DNA of 64,000 nucleotides from Wolfiporia cocos (Eukaryota; Basidiomycota; Agaricomycetes; Polyporales; Phaeolaceae): positions 496,001 to 560,000 of the forward strand of contig JACCLO010000002.1 in NCBI GenBank assembly GCA_029448655.1, read 5' to 3'. Both the position numbers and the translations under genes were made by a program. Below the pieces are notes generated by a model. That model was not told the origin of the DNA. It was given only the letters and a program-made list of their open reading frames with translations, and searched no databases. This document shows positions 12,269 to 25,428 of this stretch, in pieces (positions within the stretch are counted from its first letter, which is position 1; the number at the start of each line of letters is the position of its first letter).

Positions 12269-12720
12269 GTATCCTCAAGGATGTCGCGAACGTCACGGTG
12301 AAAGATGTGATCACACCCAAGCTGATCGAGACAGGCCTCAAGCAGGGAAAGATTGTCGACTTCCTCATCGAGCTCGAAGGCACGACAAAAAGGGGGAAGC
12401 GGTGTGTGAAAACGATTGTTGGCGTATCCATAGTCGTCGTGCAGGCGGGCGCCACGGGGGAAGAGCGTGCCGGTCTTATAGCATCTCACAGACCTTGCAG
12501 AAGCTAAGCCGGCGTTTTTCCTTCCCGTCCCCATCTCCAACGGCACGTCCAGCTTCACCGACGCGATGAAGGTCGGAACGGGGACCTACTACATGCTCAA
12601 GGAAATCATCGGCGCAAAGTACGAATTGCCTTTGAGTCTGTCAAAATGAAGTGGACTGGGAGGCCTTATTATTCCCGGCAATATCGGCGACGAAGGTGAA
12701 TTTGCACTAGATGTCTTAGA
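12269..12720 (+). pseudogene. Enolase pseudogene (fragment, non-processed)
   Basis: Matches the intact enolase at 21234-22895 from the exon starting [11 protein letters not shown] (here GILKDVANV) through the glycine-rich loop GDEGGF (here GDEGEF). It is broken. The frame is lost after VVVQAGATGEERAG. About 75 bases covering the conserved [16 protein letters not shown] loop, which holds substrate-contact residues, are deleted. A TGA interrupts the part near 12646. The intron acceptor before GVLK (poly-C then CAG) and intron sequence before GDEGG are retained, so this is a DNA-level duplicate, not a retrocopy. The 5' and 3' thirds of the gene are absent. No function expected. Confidence 0.8.
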
Positions 12721-13384
12721 TCGTGCTGAGTTGCTGATTGTGCTGAGAAATATTACAATTTGTCAGAATTGAAATAGGGGTCTTGGTATGTGCCACAAAC
12801 AACTGGGCAGTGATTAGAGAAGGTATCATCATGGCCGCATGGGGAAAGCCAGCCTGTTTGCAGACCATAACGTCGCGGGAGCAGAAGAATGCAGCCCGAA
12901 CTGACAGATAGGCGTAAGACTTGATCAGGAGAGCACAGAATAGACAGCGGATCGACGAGTCTAGTGGAATGAGATTCTAAAGATCAATATTTGATGTCGC
13001 TATTACACGATCATCCTGCAGGTGTGGTGACTGATGCCGGATCCATACAGGTTCCAAAGAGGCGGGAGTCAACTGCAAGGGGCCAGCGGTGTATGGCTAC
13101 GTGCCTTCGTTTGTCGATAAATGGTGGGTCATAGCAGGACAAAAGAAAACCTGTTGTTAGCACGTTCTGAGGTTGCGGGAGATGTCTCAGCTAAACGAGC
13201 GAGGTTAACAGCGGATAGCAAGAAAGTCTGCTACGCTTTGCGATAGTCATCAAGACGCACGATTTTCGATAGCAGCGTGGAAGATCGCAGCGTTCTAGAC
13301 AACCTGACGATGCGCATGCGGTCTAGTTGAGCAACGGCCTATGGAATGGGCCCTTTTACTGTTGCAATAAAATCATATACCACT
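12721..13384. other. Intergenic region, no supported gene
   Basis: AT-richer spacer after the enolase pseudogene and before the uS15m stop codon. No ORF, repeat or RNA is recognisable. Confidence 0.4.
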
Positions 13385-14352
13385 TTACACCACAAGCTCT
13401 CCTTCCACACTCTCCGCCTCCAGGCCGAGACGCTGGAGCACTCGTTCGTACCGATCTTTATCCACTTTCTTGAGATATTTTAATACTTTAGCTCGTTGAT
13501 GGACGAGGAGCCGCAAGCTTCGACGATTGCCGATGTCCCGCTTGTACGTGATCAAGTGGTTCCACAGATTCCGGATTTTGTACGTGATGAGCGCAGCTGG
13601 TACCACAATATGCGTCAATATACCAGCAGTTATGCGATGAAATCACGCACCTTGTACCTCCGGTCGCCCCGTATCCATCGGCTTCTCTGGCTCAGAGAAC
13701 TCGGCGATGATCCGCCTGCGGTTCTCAAACGCAATACCCCGTGCGTTCGCATTACGCAGATCGATCATGCGCGCCAGCGCAGTCGCACTCTGCTTCGCCA
13801 CCGCATCCGCCTCTTGCACCTTGTTCAGGTCCATGCGGCCGTCCGCGCCCGCCTCGTGCAAATACGCGCCCTCAACCGATAGATTCGGCAGTGTCGAGAA
13901 CAGCAGCTCCTTCTCGCGCTCGCCAATCCCGTAGGCAAAGAACTGCGGCGTCAGGACTTCATGAAGGTTCTCAGACGCGCTCGCAGGCGGGATGGGGCTC
14001 GCGAGGATGTCCTCCTCCGTGATGATCACTCGTGAGAGGTCGCACTTCCGCCACTTGTCCTCGTCTCCCGGGCGGTTCCCGAGCACAACGTGCGGGCGTA
14101 TAGCTTGCGCGGCACGCACGAGCTTCTGCCGCTTCTCGAGGTTTGCTTTCTCGGCAATGCGTGACTTACGTTTCCTGGCGGCGGATGCGACCTGCAGGAC
14201 AGCGGAGGTGTGAAGGAATGAGGTGTGCGCTGAGCTACTGGACGCGACCGCGACGGCGCGCGAGCCTACATCCCCATCATATTCTCTATCAATGAAGTTC
14301 TCTGACGCTAGTCAGATATGTGCTCACATTGTGATATACACGCCCTAAGCAT
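13385..14352 (-). CDS. Mitochondrial small-subunit ribosomal protein uS15m
   Basis: Three exons: 14328-14352, 13651-14265 and 13385-13596, giving 283 residues. The first exon encodes only MLRACISQ; joined to exon 2 it gives an Arg/Ser/Ala-rich N-terminus without acidic residues, a typical mitochondrial targeting peptide. The C-terminal 75 residues carry the S15 signature: NLWNHLITYKRDIGNRRSL, LVHQRAKVLKYLKK, then RYERVLQRLGL. S15 binds the central domain of the small-subunit rRNA and helps form the bridge to the large subunit. The long N-terminal extension of about 200 residues is usual for fungal mitochondrial S15 (yeast MRPS28 type). The start was chosen because the 62-nt intron restores frame exactly with a good presequence. 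Confidence 0.88.
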
Positions 14353-14454
14353 GGCGGTCGTCGAGCTCAGTACTCAATTATAATAGGCGCCTGGCGGGTG
14401 GCGAAAACATTCGGAGTGACCGTGGGAATACGCGTAGAGTAGCGCCGACACGCG

Positions 14455-14463
14455 TATATAAAG
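14455..14463 (+). promoter_or_regulatory. TATA-box-like element
   Basis: The sequence TATATAAAG lies 121 bases before an ATG at 14576 and is followed by a pyrimidine-rich stretch. It is a good core match, but the downstream transcript is unknown. Confidence 0.35.
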
Positions 14464-14575
14464 CCGCTCGGCGCGTTTTTCTTCTCTTCCAGAGAGGTAT
14501 GCCACGCTGCTCGATGTAGACTGCTCAACCGTCGAAACAGTGCCAGTGACTCGTTGAGTCCTGTTCTCTCGAGAT

Positions 14576-14728
14576 ATGGCTACGGCTAAACAGGTTAGGA
14601 AGTGTCGTAATTCATATCAACCATATTGCGGCATGTCGACATATCCCTGTGACATTCCATCCGTGCTTTTGTCTTCGTTGCAATACAATTCATTCATGCC
14701 CTATCCTGTCCGACGTCTGAGTATGTGA
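14576..14728 (+). CDS. Small uncharacterised ORF (50 codons), low confidence
   Basis: The ORF opens ATGGCTACGGCTAAACAG and ends at TGA 14726-14728. A TATA-like box 121 bases upstream and a pyrimidine-rich leader make it look like a gene start. The sixth codon is followed by GTTAGG, so the true structure could be a first exon with an intron rather than a 50-residue peptide. Four cysteine codons fall within the first half or so. I recognise no family. It could equally be chance. Confidence 0.2.
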   Translation: MATAKQVRKCRNSYQPYCGMSTYPCDIPSVLLSSLQYNSFMPYPVRRLSM

Positions 14729-15463
14729 TTTGCCGAGCCTGCTTGGCGATCGTGTTCCAATATTACTACCAGGTGAGCTAGGACCTCTGAAAAATCCTAA
14801 TGAGGGTTTCTGTCAAACGGTAGTCTGGACGACTGGCTATCCCTCAGCGAGGGAGCTCTTAGCCCACTGGCCGTCGGGACTGGCCGTCGGGCATTTGGGA
14901 GCAGCTGCGAGCCAGGCCTATTTGCTAGTCCTGGACCAGACGGCACGAATAGTTTCGAACGAATATCTGTGTGGACATGAGCGGCCAAAATCCGGACAAG
15001 CCTCAGTGGTGAGCTTTTCTGACGCTCCAGCGCTGTAAATAAATGACGACCCCCGAACGCTGGGCGATAGCGTTTCCTTGTGCGAAGGGAGCATATGGGA
15101 GTTCAATTCTTCAAGCTATCACTCGGAGGAACTTCCCAGCAGCCGCTCAATAGAACCCCGCAACCCGATAACGGCACTTGCAGCGTGTGGGAGGTTTCAC
15201 CAAGGTTTCAGAATGCGTGGGCAGGTGCGTCCCACCGATGAACGTGTTGGAGCGAACGTGTAATCCTCATTGGCGCAGGAGGCGAATAGTGCGAATAGTG
15301 CGTAGTGGTACATACAAGGTACACTGGGGACCTATGCAGTCATCGTGCGGCCTGCGTTGGATGCACGCACGGTCAATTGACGTGCTTCATATGCGACCAG
15401 GGTCGCTCTGATGGAAACCCTGAGGGGTTTTCGGCTGCCCTGAGCTCAGTCGGCAATAGGCCA

Positions 15464-15470
15464 TTTATAT
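15464..15470 (+). promoter_or_regulatory. TATA-like element of the GH89 gene
   Basis: TTTATAT lies about 65 bases before the ATG at 15531, a typical position for a fungal core promoter of an inducible secreted enzyme. Inference from position and composition only. Confidence 0.4.
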
Positions 15471-15530
15471 CCCCAGCTCGACCTATATCTAGACAAACAC
15501 CGCCGACCATCCCGTTGCCATTCCCCGGAG

Positions 15531-17894
15531 ATGCAAGGCAATTTCCTGCTGCTTGTTGGTGTGCTGGGAGCGCTCCTCGTGGACGCGGCTACGACCAGCC
15601 TGGACGGGATTTATTCGCTTGTGCAGCGCCAGATCCCACAGCACCAGACCTCGTTCACGTTCGCACTGATAGAAGGCGATGGAGACTCCTTCGTCATTAG
15701 CGATACGCAAGGCGACAGTGGGGGTATCACCATTGAGTGCACCACCGTCAGCGCGTGTGCGCGAGGCCTCTACACGTGAGCCGCCAACTTGCTGCGGTGG
15801 CTTCGCTAACCAGAAGCTGTCCAGGTACGTAACACGCTATGGGGGTGTCGATATCTGGTGGACAGGTTCCCGCTTGAATCAATTGGCCTCGCCCCTTCCT
15901 TCCGTCGGAGAATCGGTAAATGGAAGCGCTATCGTGGAGTATAGGTGAGTGAGGGTCCATATGTGTCCGTTACGCCGCCAATCTGATCGCCTGTTACCTG
16001 TCAATCTAGATATCACTTCAACACGGTTACGTTCGACTACACCGCCGCGTTCTGGGACTTTGACCAGTGGTCCTCTGAGCTCGACTGGCTCGCCCTCCGC
16101 GGCGTGAACCTCCCGCTTGCATGGGTCGGCTACGAGTACATCCTCATCGAGGTCTTCCGCGACGCGGGGCTCACCGATGCGGAGATCGCGTCGTTCCTCT
16201 CAGGTTCGGCGTTCCAGGCGTGGAACCGCTTCGGGAACATCCAGGGCAGCTGGGGCGGCGACTTGCCGACGCAGTGGGTAAACGACCAATTTGCACTCAA
16301 CCAGCAGATAGTCGCGCGCATGGTCGAGCTCGGGATGACGCCCGTGCTGCCCGCGTTCACGGGTTTCGTGCCGCGCGCGATGGCGAGGGTATATCCAAAC
16401 GCGTCGATTGTGAACGGGAGCCAGTGGGGAGGATTCCCGGCGGATCTCACGGACGTGTCCTTCCTCGAGCCGTTCGACGATTTGTTCGCGACACTGCAGA
16501 TGTCGTTCATTTCGAAGCAGCAAGCCGCCTACGGGAATGTCACGCACATCTACACCTTAGACCAGTACAACGAGAACAGCCCATATAGCGGGGATACTGC
16601 GTACCTCTACAACATTTCGCGTTACACCTTTGACAGCATGCGTGCAGCCGACCCTGAGGCCGTATGGATGATGCAAGGCTGGCTATTCTTTGCCGACGAG
16701 TCGTTCTGGACAACCGATAGAATCGCTGCGTACCTCGGCGGTGTGGAGAACAACGACGACATGATTGTGCTGGACTTGTATTCCGAGGCGGCCCCGCAGT
16801 GGCAGCGAACGAACTCTTACTACGGCAAACAGTGGATCTGGTGCGAGCTTCACGACTATGGAGGCAGCATGGGCTTCGAGGGCAACCTCCCCGTTCTGAG
16901 CACTGACCCACTCGAGGCCCTTTACTCCTCCGGGAGCTCGATGAAAGGCATGGGCCTGACGATGGAGGGTCAGGAAGGTAACGAGATTGTCTACGACTTC
17001 CTGCTCGACCAGGCATGGTCCTCCACCTCGCTCGACATCACTTCATACGTCGAGGCCTGGGTCGCTCGGCGCTACCCCATTTCGAATCTTCCCTCCGCCG
17101 CTCAGACGGCATGGCGCATCCTCAGCACGACCGTATACAGCAATTCAAATTCTGATACCCAAGCAACCATCAAGAGCATTTTCGAGCTGGCACCCTCGAC
17201 ATCCGGACTTGTGAACCTCACAGGGAGCCACCCGACCGAGATACCCTACAACACGAACACGACCATCGTTCCCGCGTTGACGAACCTTACTCTCGCTGCA
17301 ACGCAAAACCCGACCCTGCTAACCGTCCCGGAATTCGCATACGACCTTGTCGACGTCGTACGGCAGCTTCTCGCAAACCGCTTCATCGACGCGTACGAAA
17401 CACTCATCACAGAGTACGACAGCAGCAGCGCGACTGCCGCTTCCGTGACAAGCGCAGGCCAGCCACTGCTCGACATCCTCACCATACTCGATACGCTGCT
17501 CTGGACGAACGAGAATTTCCTCCTGAGCACGTGGATCGCGGACGCGCGTGCACTCGCGGGTAGCAATGCGACGTACGCAGACTACCTCGAGTACAATGCA
17601 CGCAACCAGATCACGCTGTGGGGCCCCGACGGCGAGATCAACGACTATGCGTCGAAGCAGTGGGCGGGCCTCGTCGGCACATATTACCTCGACCGCTGGC
17701 AGACATTCATCACGTATCTCGCCGACATTAAGCACAATGGGACGGCGTATGATAACACGGCAATCCAGCTGCAGTTACTGGATATCGGCAAAGAGTGGGA
17801 TACCCAGATCTGGGGACAACAAGCTGGCGAGAGTTGGGACGTGGTCGGGGATGTAATGACTGTGATTAACGACATCGTACAAAAGTGGATATGA
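15531..17894 (+). CDS. Secreted alpha-N-acetylglucosaminidase, GH89 (NAGLU family)
   Basis: Three exons (15531-15775, 15825-15944, 16010-17894) give 749 residues. An N-terminal signal peptide (about residues 1-19, LLLVGVLGALLVDA) predicts secretion. The order is the NAGLU one: a small N-terminal domain, then the catalytic (beta/alpha)8 barrel starting about residue 115 (WSSELDWLALRGVNLPLAW), then an all-helical C-terminal domain. Probable catalytic acids sit in DQYNENSP and in LTMEGQEGNE, equivalent to the two conserved glutamates of human NAGLU. Several NxS/T sites fit a secreted protein. It removes terminal alpha-linked GlcNAc; the fungal substrate (own wall glycans or environmental glycoconjugates) is unknown. 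Confidence 0.9.
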
Positions 17895-18097
17895 TGGTCA
17901 TGATCTAATGACGGGCACCGACGAACTGCTCGAGTGATACCAGGATGTACTTACCGGTGCTAACGTAGAAACAATGTTGTAATGTCGTTCATGAGTATGA
18001 TAGTCAACACATGTTGTCTTTCAAAAGTTTCCGGTCCGCAGAGCGGGTAATTTTGGGGCACCATTGATCCAGCAGTAAAAAGGTAGACAATACAGTA

Positions 18098-20426
18098 TTA
18101 TCTTCTCCGCTTGCGCGTGTCGCCAGTCTGCAACGACCTCATGAGTGAGGCTTTCTTGCGGTTCTTGTTTTTAACGTTTGCCGTTGTGTAGAAGTTCGAC
18201 GCCTTGCGCTATAGAAAGTATTTCGCTAACGTGCTGTATCGGATGTAGGCCGCCTGTTTACATACCTTGTTGGTCTTCATCCGCGGTTCCTTCTGCGGCT
18301 GCTCCTCATCATCGCCTTGGAAATCGTCAGTACGGCCGAGCGCATGAAGCAAGAGAGAAAAAGGCTCACCTTCAGAAGCAGGCGCGGAGGCCGCCTCGTC
18401 CTCTTCAGGCTGGCTGAATACGGTTGGCGTAGCATCCTCAACGTCTGCATCTGCGTCGCCTTTGAAGACGTCGTTCCAGCTCAACTCCTCTTCCTCATCC
18501 ACAGCCATCGCATCCTCCTCCTTCTCTCCGCCCGACTCTGCACCCTCATCATCCCCAACAACTCCATCCATTCCCTCCTCCTCCTCCAACGGCCTGATAT
18601 CTTCCGCCTCAAACGTGTTCTTCTGCATTATCGATCTCAGATTTTGCTTCACACCAACCACCCTCTCCTCTTCCTCCTGCGCATCCTTCGCCTTACCCTT
18701 GCTCTTGCCTTCCGCCTCCAGCCTCTTCCTCTTCTTCTCCTCTGCCTTGTTCAGCTCCTCCGACCTCTCCGGCGGAGGCACGAAGAACGGTATCTTCCCC
18801 CTCACCCAATCGCTCAGCATGATCTTCGCCACCGCCTCCAAGTCTGGCTCGCCACCCTTCCTCAGCCTCCCCTTCATGCGCGCGAGCTTCTCCATGAAGT
18901 CCTCCGGCGCCCACGTGCCCTCCTTCGGGAGCGGCACGCCGTACGTGCGTGACAGGTAGACGGGCTTCACGCGCTCCATGAGCGAGGCGATGTGCTCCGA
19001 GGGCGTGGACAGCGCCTCAACGCGCACGACGCCCTTGAGCACCGTGGCGGTCTGCGAGTCCTTCGCGGAGGTGGGCACGATCCCCGGGCAGTCGATGAGG
19101 TAGATGCGCTTCGTGAGCGTGATGTATTGCCAGACCTGCATGTGCGAGCCGGTTCTGTGAGCACGGGAGACGAGGTAACGAGGAGACGGCACACCTTCGT
19201 CTCGCCGGGTACAGGCGCGACGTTGCACACCTTCCCACTCTTGAGCGTGTTGATCACGCTGCTCTTCCCGACGTTCGGGTACCCAACGAAGCCCACGGAG
19301 ATCTGCTTCTTGTCCGAGTGGAGCTGGGAGAACTGCCTGAGCAGCTGGATGAGCGAGCCCTTGCCGAACGAGTGGTTCGGGCTCGCGTGGAATGCGAGCG
19401 TCGGGTAGCGTGGCGTGAGGTGCTGGATGTAGCGCGCGGTCACCCAGCTCGGGACGAGGTCGCACTTGTTGATGATGAGCACGACCTGCTTGTGCGCCTT
19501 CTCCTTCCGGATGTACTCCAGCACCGACTCGCACAGCGTCCCGAACGGGTCGCGCGCGTCCAGGATGTGGAGGATCACGTCCGACGAGTCAATCACCTTG
19601 TACAGCTCGCCATAGATGCGTCGCGACGTGCCCTTAGCGTAGATCGGTTCGATATAGTCTGCGTGCGTTTGCTCGAAGTCGGCGGCGGCTGAGGTTGATG
19701 CAACGGGTTCTGCGGGTGCACGAAACCGTTTGGTAACGATGTGCGGTGGAAAGCCAGTTGAACGCACCTGAACCCTGTGCGTCGGCGGACGCCTCGGATT
19801 GCTCCGTCCCGAGCTTGCTGAGCTCCTCGAACGTCCCTACGTCCAACCTGGGCTTTTTGCGCTGCGCCTTGGGACCAAACGTGTCCTGGAACGGCTCTGT
19901 CTCCACAATGTGTGACCGCTGCAGAAATCGTGTCAATGCAACAATATCGTGACAATTTCTGCGTATGAACCTTGCGGGCATGGGGGTTCGCAGCATCGTC
20001 CAGGAGGACCATGGGCAGCTTTTTCCTTCGGAGCAGCACCGAGTACGGGTCATGCTGTTTGTTCGCAAGACTTGTCCGGAAGTGGTCCAGCGCGGTCTGC
20101 GAAATTACTCTGGTGTTTCCTAATTTCACAGAGCATGAATCGGATGCATCATGCATGAATGAACAGATTCACGCACCGAACCACCGCCGGTCAGGCTGCA
20201 CCCTCCCCGGCTTCGTCTCATTCTCACCCTTCTGAAATGCGGCGGCCTGGATGATTTTGCCGTCCTTGTCCCGCACGGCCTTGCCGCCGGTGAGCATCTT
20301 GAGTCGGCGGACGGCCTTTGCATCGCGGTAGAAGTTCTCGCCCTTGACTTTCTGAAGGCTCAGCTGGCCGGACGAGGTCGACGAGCGAGTCTTGGAAGAC
20401 GATGCAGTCTTTTTGGTCGGTGCCAT
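18098..20426 (-). CDS. NOG2: Nucleolar GTP-binding protein 2 (NOG2/Nug2), 60S ribosome biogenesis
   Basis: Multi-exon reverse gene from ATG 20426 to TAA 18098-18100. The N-terminal NGP1NT domain ([15 protein letters not shown], then DHFRTSL) is followed by a circularly permuted GTPase. Motif order is [14 protein letters not shown] (G4), GYPNVGKSS (G1), GETK and then DCPGIV (G3), spanning about residues 250-400. A highly acidic, low-complexity region and a basic C-terminal tail (KNKNRKK, TRKRRR) complete the protein. NOG2 joins pre-60S particles in the nucleolus/nucleoplasm and licenses late maturation and Nmd3 binding. Introns between HARK/RSHIV and GETK/VWQY restore frame. The divergent partner is the enolase gene 807 bp away, so the two may share regulatory sequence. 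Confidence 0.92.
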
Positions 20427-22895
<2,469 letters not shown>

Positions 22896-24330
22896 AAGGC
22901 CGCAAGTGGAATATCCTGGGGTGTAGGTGTAGGTTGAGAAGTGTGCTGTTCATAGCTTAGAATGTACTCTGCTGTATCCATTCGTTCTGGAATCAATCAA
23001 TCGAACCGCATTGCTGCAAAATGGAGTGATACAATGTCAGAAACTGGGGAGAGTAGAAGATACTTCTCCGCTCACGACCGCGTTCTCAGGTCTGTAAATT
23101 ATCTCGCAAATACGCACCCTTCGCAAATGACATGTTCCCCAATCTGGAAGTTGATCTATCGATATGAAGACCAAACATATGACGTTCGGATTGTACATTT
23201 AATCAGCAATATTTAGAATGCAGCGCAGCAAATATAAAATGCAGCGCTGCAATATAGAAATTCGGAGCAGCAATATTGTATGCTGTACAGCAATATATTT
23301 TAGCAGCGCAGCAATATAATACGCTGGGTAGTGATAACAGAAACCCTACGCAGCAATATAAGGATGCAGCAATGGGCTTATCACAGCTATAGATATGAGT
23401 CGGAGATTGTATCTACGTTAGGTTCGACGGTCAGAGTTCAACTGGACTGCATTGATTACACTACAGCATAATCTCCAAGTACCAGTACTCCCCATTCGAT
23501 AGCTAGTCCTGCTCCCACGGATTTTTTCCCACTCGCATCAAGTCATTAGAAAAGAATGGGGGCACCTTCTCTTGCTTTGACTATAAACCGGCACAATTGT
23601 CGATGCGAGACGGTCCCGCCACCGGTAGGTGATGTGAGCTCGCGTGGCAAGAGCTGTGCGGAATGGAGGAGCAGAGGAGTAAGCTACCAATGTTAGATTT
23701 CGGTTCCCCATGTTCATGTCGTCGGTACCGACAGGAGATTGGTTGTTGAATAACGCCTATGTAGCTGACATCATTACATAATCACATAATCTGGCACCTG
23801 GTAATCTGTCGAGATATCCCCTAAATAACAGGTTACGAAAATGCCTTTTTTTACGTTAGCGGTGGCACCGCAATGCCAATGCCCACACCAGAATAACCGA
23901 CATCACGTTTATTTCCACTCACTCAACACTCGAAGCGCTGAACTGGACCTTGAGTCAACCTGACCTGTCGTGGGATCCTCCGCCGGTTAGCGAAGTGTGC
24001 GGTCGGTTGCGAGCCTGACTTGCTGCAGCCAATCAAGGTGCGCGATAGGCCGGGCCGCGTAACAAGACGACGCATCAGTTGTGGCGGACTCCCAGGAGCC
24101 TAAACAGGGAGCCCGCTGTGGCACGGAGACGGAGAGACCCTGAGTCGTTATCAGCACCGGAATAGGCCAGCGCTGCCGCAGCCATGTCATGATTGCCTCG
24201 CCATAACAGTCACCGTCACCTCACCTTGACTCCTTGTCTGCACTCTTATACCATCACCACCACCCGCTCCGCTCCACCCACACACCCAGCTCTTCCCCCA
24301 CGCCCACTTACCATTCGATTAATCTAGACA
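22896..24330. other. Intergenic region with enolase 3' end, minisatellite and promoter of the next gene
   Basis: About 1.4 kb. It includes the enolase 3' UTR, the degenerate GCAGCAATATA minisatellite (separate entry), an AT-rich stretch and, from about 24240, a C-rich leader before the ATG at 24331. A TCTTATACC at 24245 may be a core promoter element. No gene seen. Confidence 0.45.
23202..23376. repeat. Degenerate minisatellite, unit about 21 bp with core GCAGCAATATA
   Basis: Seven to eight imperfect copies share the core GCAGCAATATA, spaced about 18-24 bases apart, with one strongly diverged unit around 23323-23346. Variation between copies (GCGCAGCAA, GCGCTGCAA, TACAGCAA) suggests an old array. 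It lies in the enolase 3' intergenic space and has no ORF. Confidence 0.7.
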
Positions 24331-25091
24331 ATGCCGGCTCTTGCTAGGACCACTGTTCGCTCTCGCGTCGGATCCCTCGAGGCCGCTGCCGCCGCCGCCG
24401 TTGCCGCCGTTGCTGCCGCCACGTCCCCCGATGCCAACGCCGCGCCCCCTCAGCCCGCGCGCGACGCAGACACAGCCCCCGCGTACAAGTCCGTGCGCGA
24501 ATACGAGCACGACCGGCACCGCGCGAAGAAGAGCGTAGAGACGGAGCGCCTGCGCGAGCGCAAGGAGCGCAAGAGGCGGGTGCGCGCGGGGGAGTGCGCT
24601 GCCCGTCCCTACAGCAGGGCCGCACACTGCGGGGGACGGAAGACAGGCGTGAAGAACATGGCCATATACGTGGAGGAGGAGGACGTGAAGGGAGCGGAGA
24701 ACGCGGAAGGGGCGGAGCGCGACGCGCGCGAGGACGCCCACGAGCACGGACTCGACATCGACGGGGGCGTCGTCGTACAGCTCCCGGACGTGATGATGCG
24801 GGATGTGGAGTTCAAGGTGCTCGTGAAACAGGCGAAGCCGCGCAAGCGTCGAGGTGAGCAGGTCCCCCTCTGGCTTCTTGGGCTCAGCCTCCTGGAAGCG
24901 GTGTGCTTATGACCAACGTTGCAGCGGACGACTTCGAGGTGGTCCCAAAGGTCCGCTCCGTGATTGCGCTTGATGACAGTGCCGCGACGGCGCCGGCCGA
25001 GATGGACGAGCCTTGGGAGCACATCAGCATGGATGACGAGGAGCGCGTCTCTGCCCCATCCTATGCCCAGATAGTCGCCAGCGCTATGTGA
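24331..25091 (+). CDS. Conserved-looking hypothetical protein with poly-Ala N-terminus
   Basis: Two exons, 24331-24853 and 24925-25091, give 229 residues. Residues about 18-30 are an Ala/Val run (AAAAAAAVAAVAAA type). A strongly charged region follows (EYEHDRHRAKKSVETERLRERKERKR), possibly a short helix or coiled coil. The C-terminal part is acidic with DEPWEHISMDDEE and SYAQIVASAM. No signal peptide or membrane segment. I do not recognise a family. The C-rich, pyrimidine-rich leader and consistent splicing favour a real gene, probably lineage-specific. The basic helix could support nucleic-acid or nuclear association, but this is speculation. Confidence 0.65.
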
Positions 25092-25428
25092 GCTGGCAGG
25101 TCCACAGACATCGATTTTCCTGGAAGCAAATGGCGATGGGAGGGGAGGAACAGTATCTTACGGAACCTAAGTGGACTAAACATGGACTCGATAAGCATAT
25201 ACCTAACAGTAACGACGTCACGAAGTGTACTCACGATAACTATGCTGATCTATGCTGTATGTTAGCCTCGCGTGTTTGCTATAATCTAATCGCTCTGTAA
25301 TGTCAGTAAACGCGTCTGCGCATGGCTCACACCGTCGGATGCGGATTTCGGTCCATTAGTATGAATAATGCAGGTATCAATGCAGCTAGTAAATACACTG
25401 TGCGCTATATGTAGTGGTCCGGAGCAAG
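25092..25428. other. Convergent spacer between hypothetical gene and GH47 gene
   Basis: 337 bases holding the two transcript ends; nothing recognisable. Confidence 0.4.

Larger units (their letters stand above)
14353..15530. other. Intergenic region between uS15m and the GH89 gene
   Basis: About 1.2 kb. It contains a TATA-like element on the forward strand at 14455 followed by a 50-codon ORF (14576-14728), listed separately, and the promoter of the GH89 gene at its right end. A 102-codon forward ORF (14730-15038) has no recognisable feature. Confidence 0.4.

Noticed and set aside
18317..18959. Two long forward frames opposite NOG2.
   Set aside because: They are antisense to the acidic low-complexity region of NOG2, and their Ser/Leu-rich products reflect that composition.
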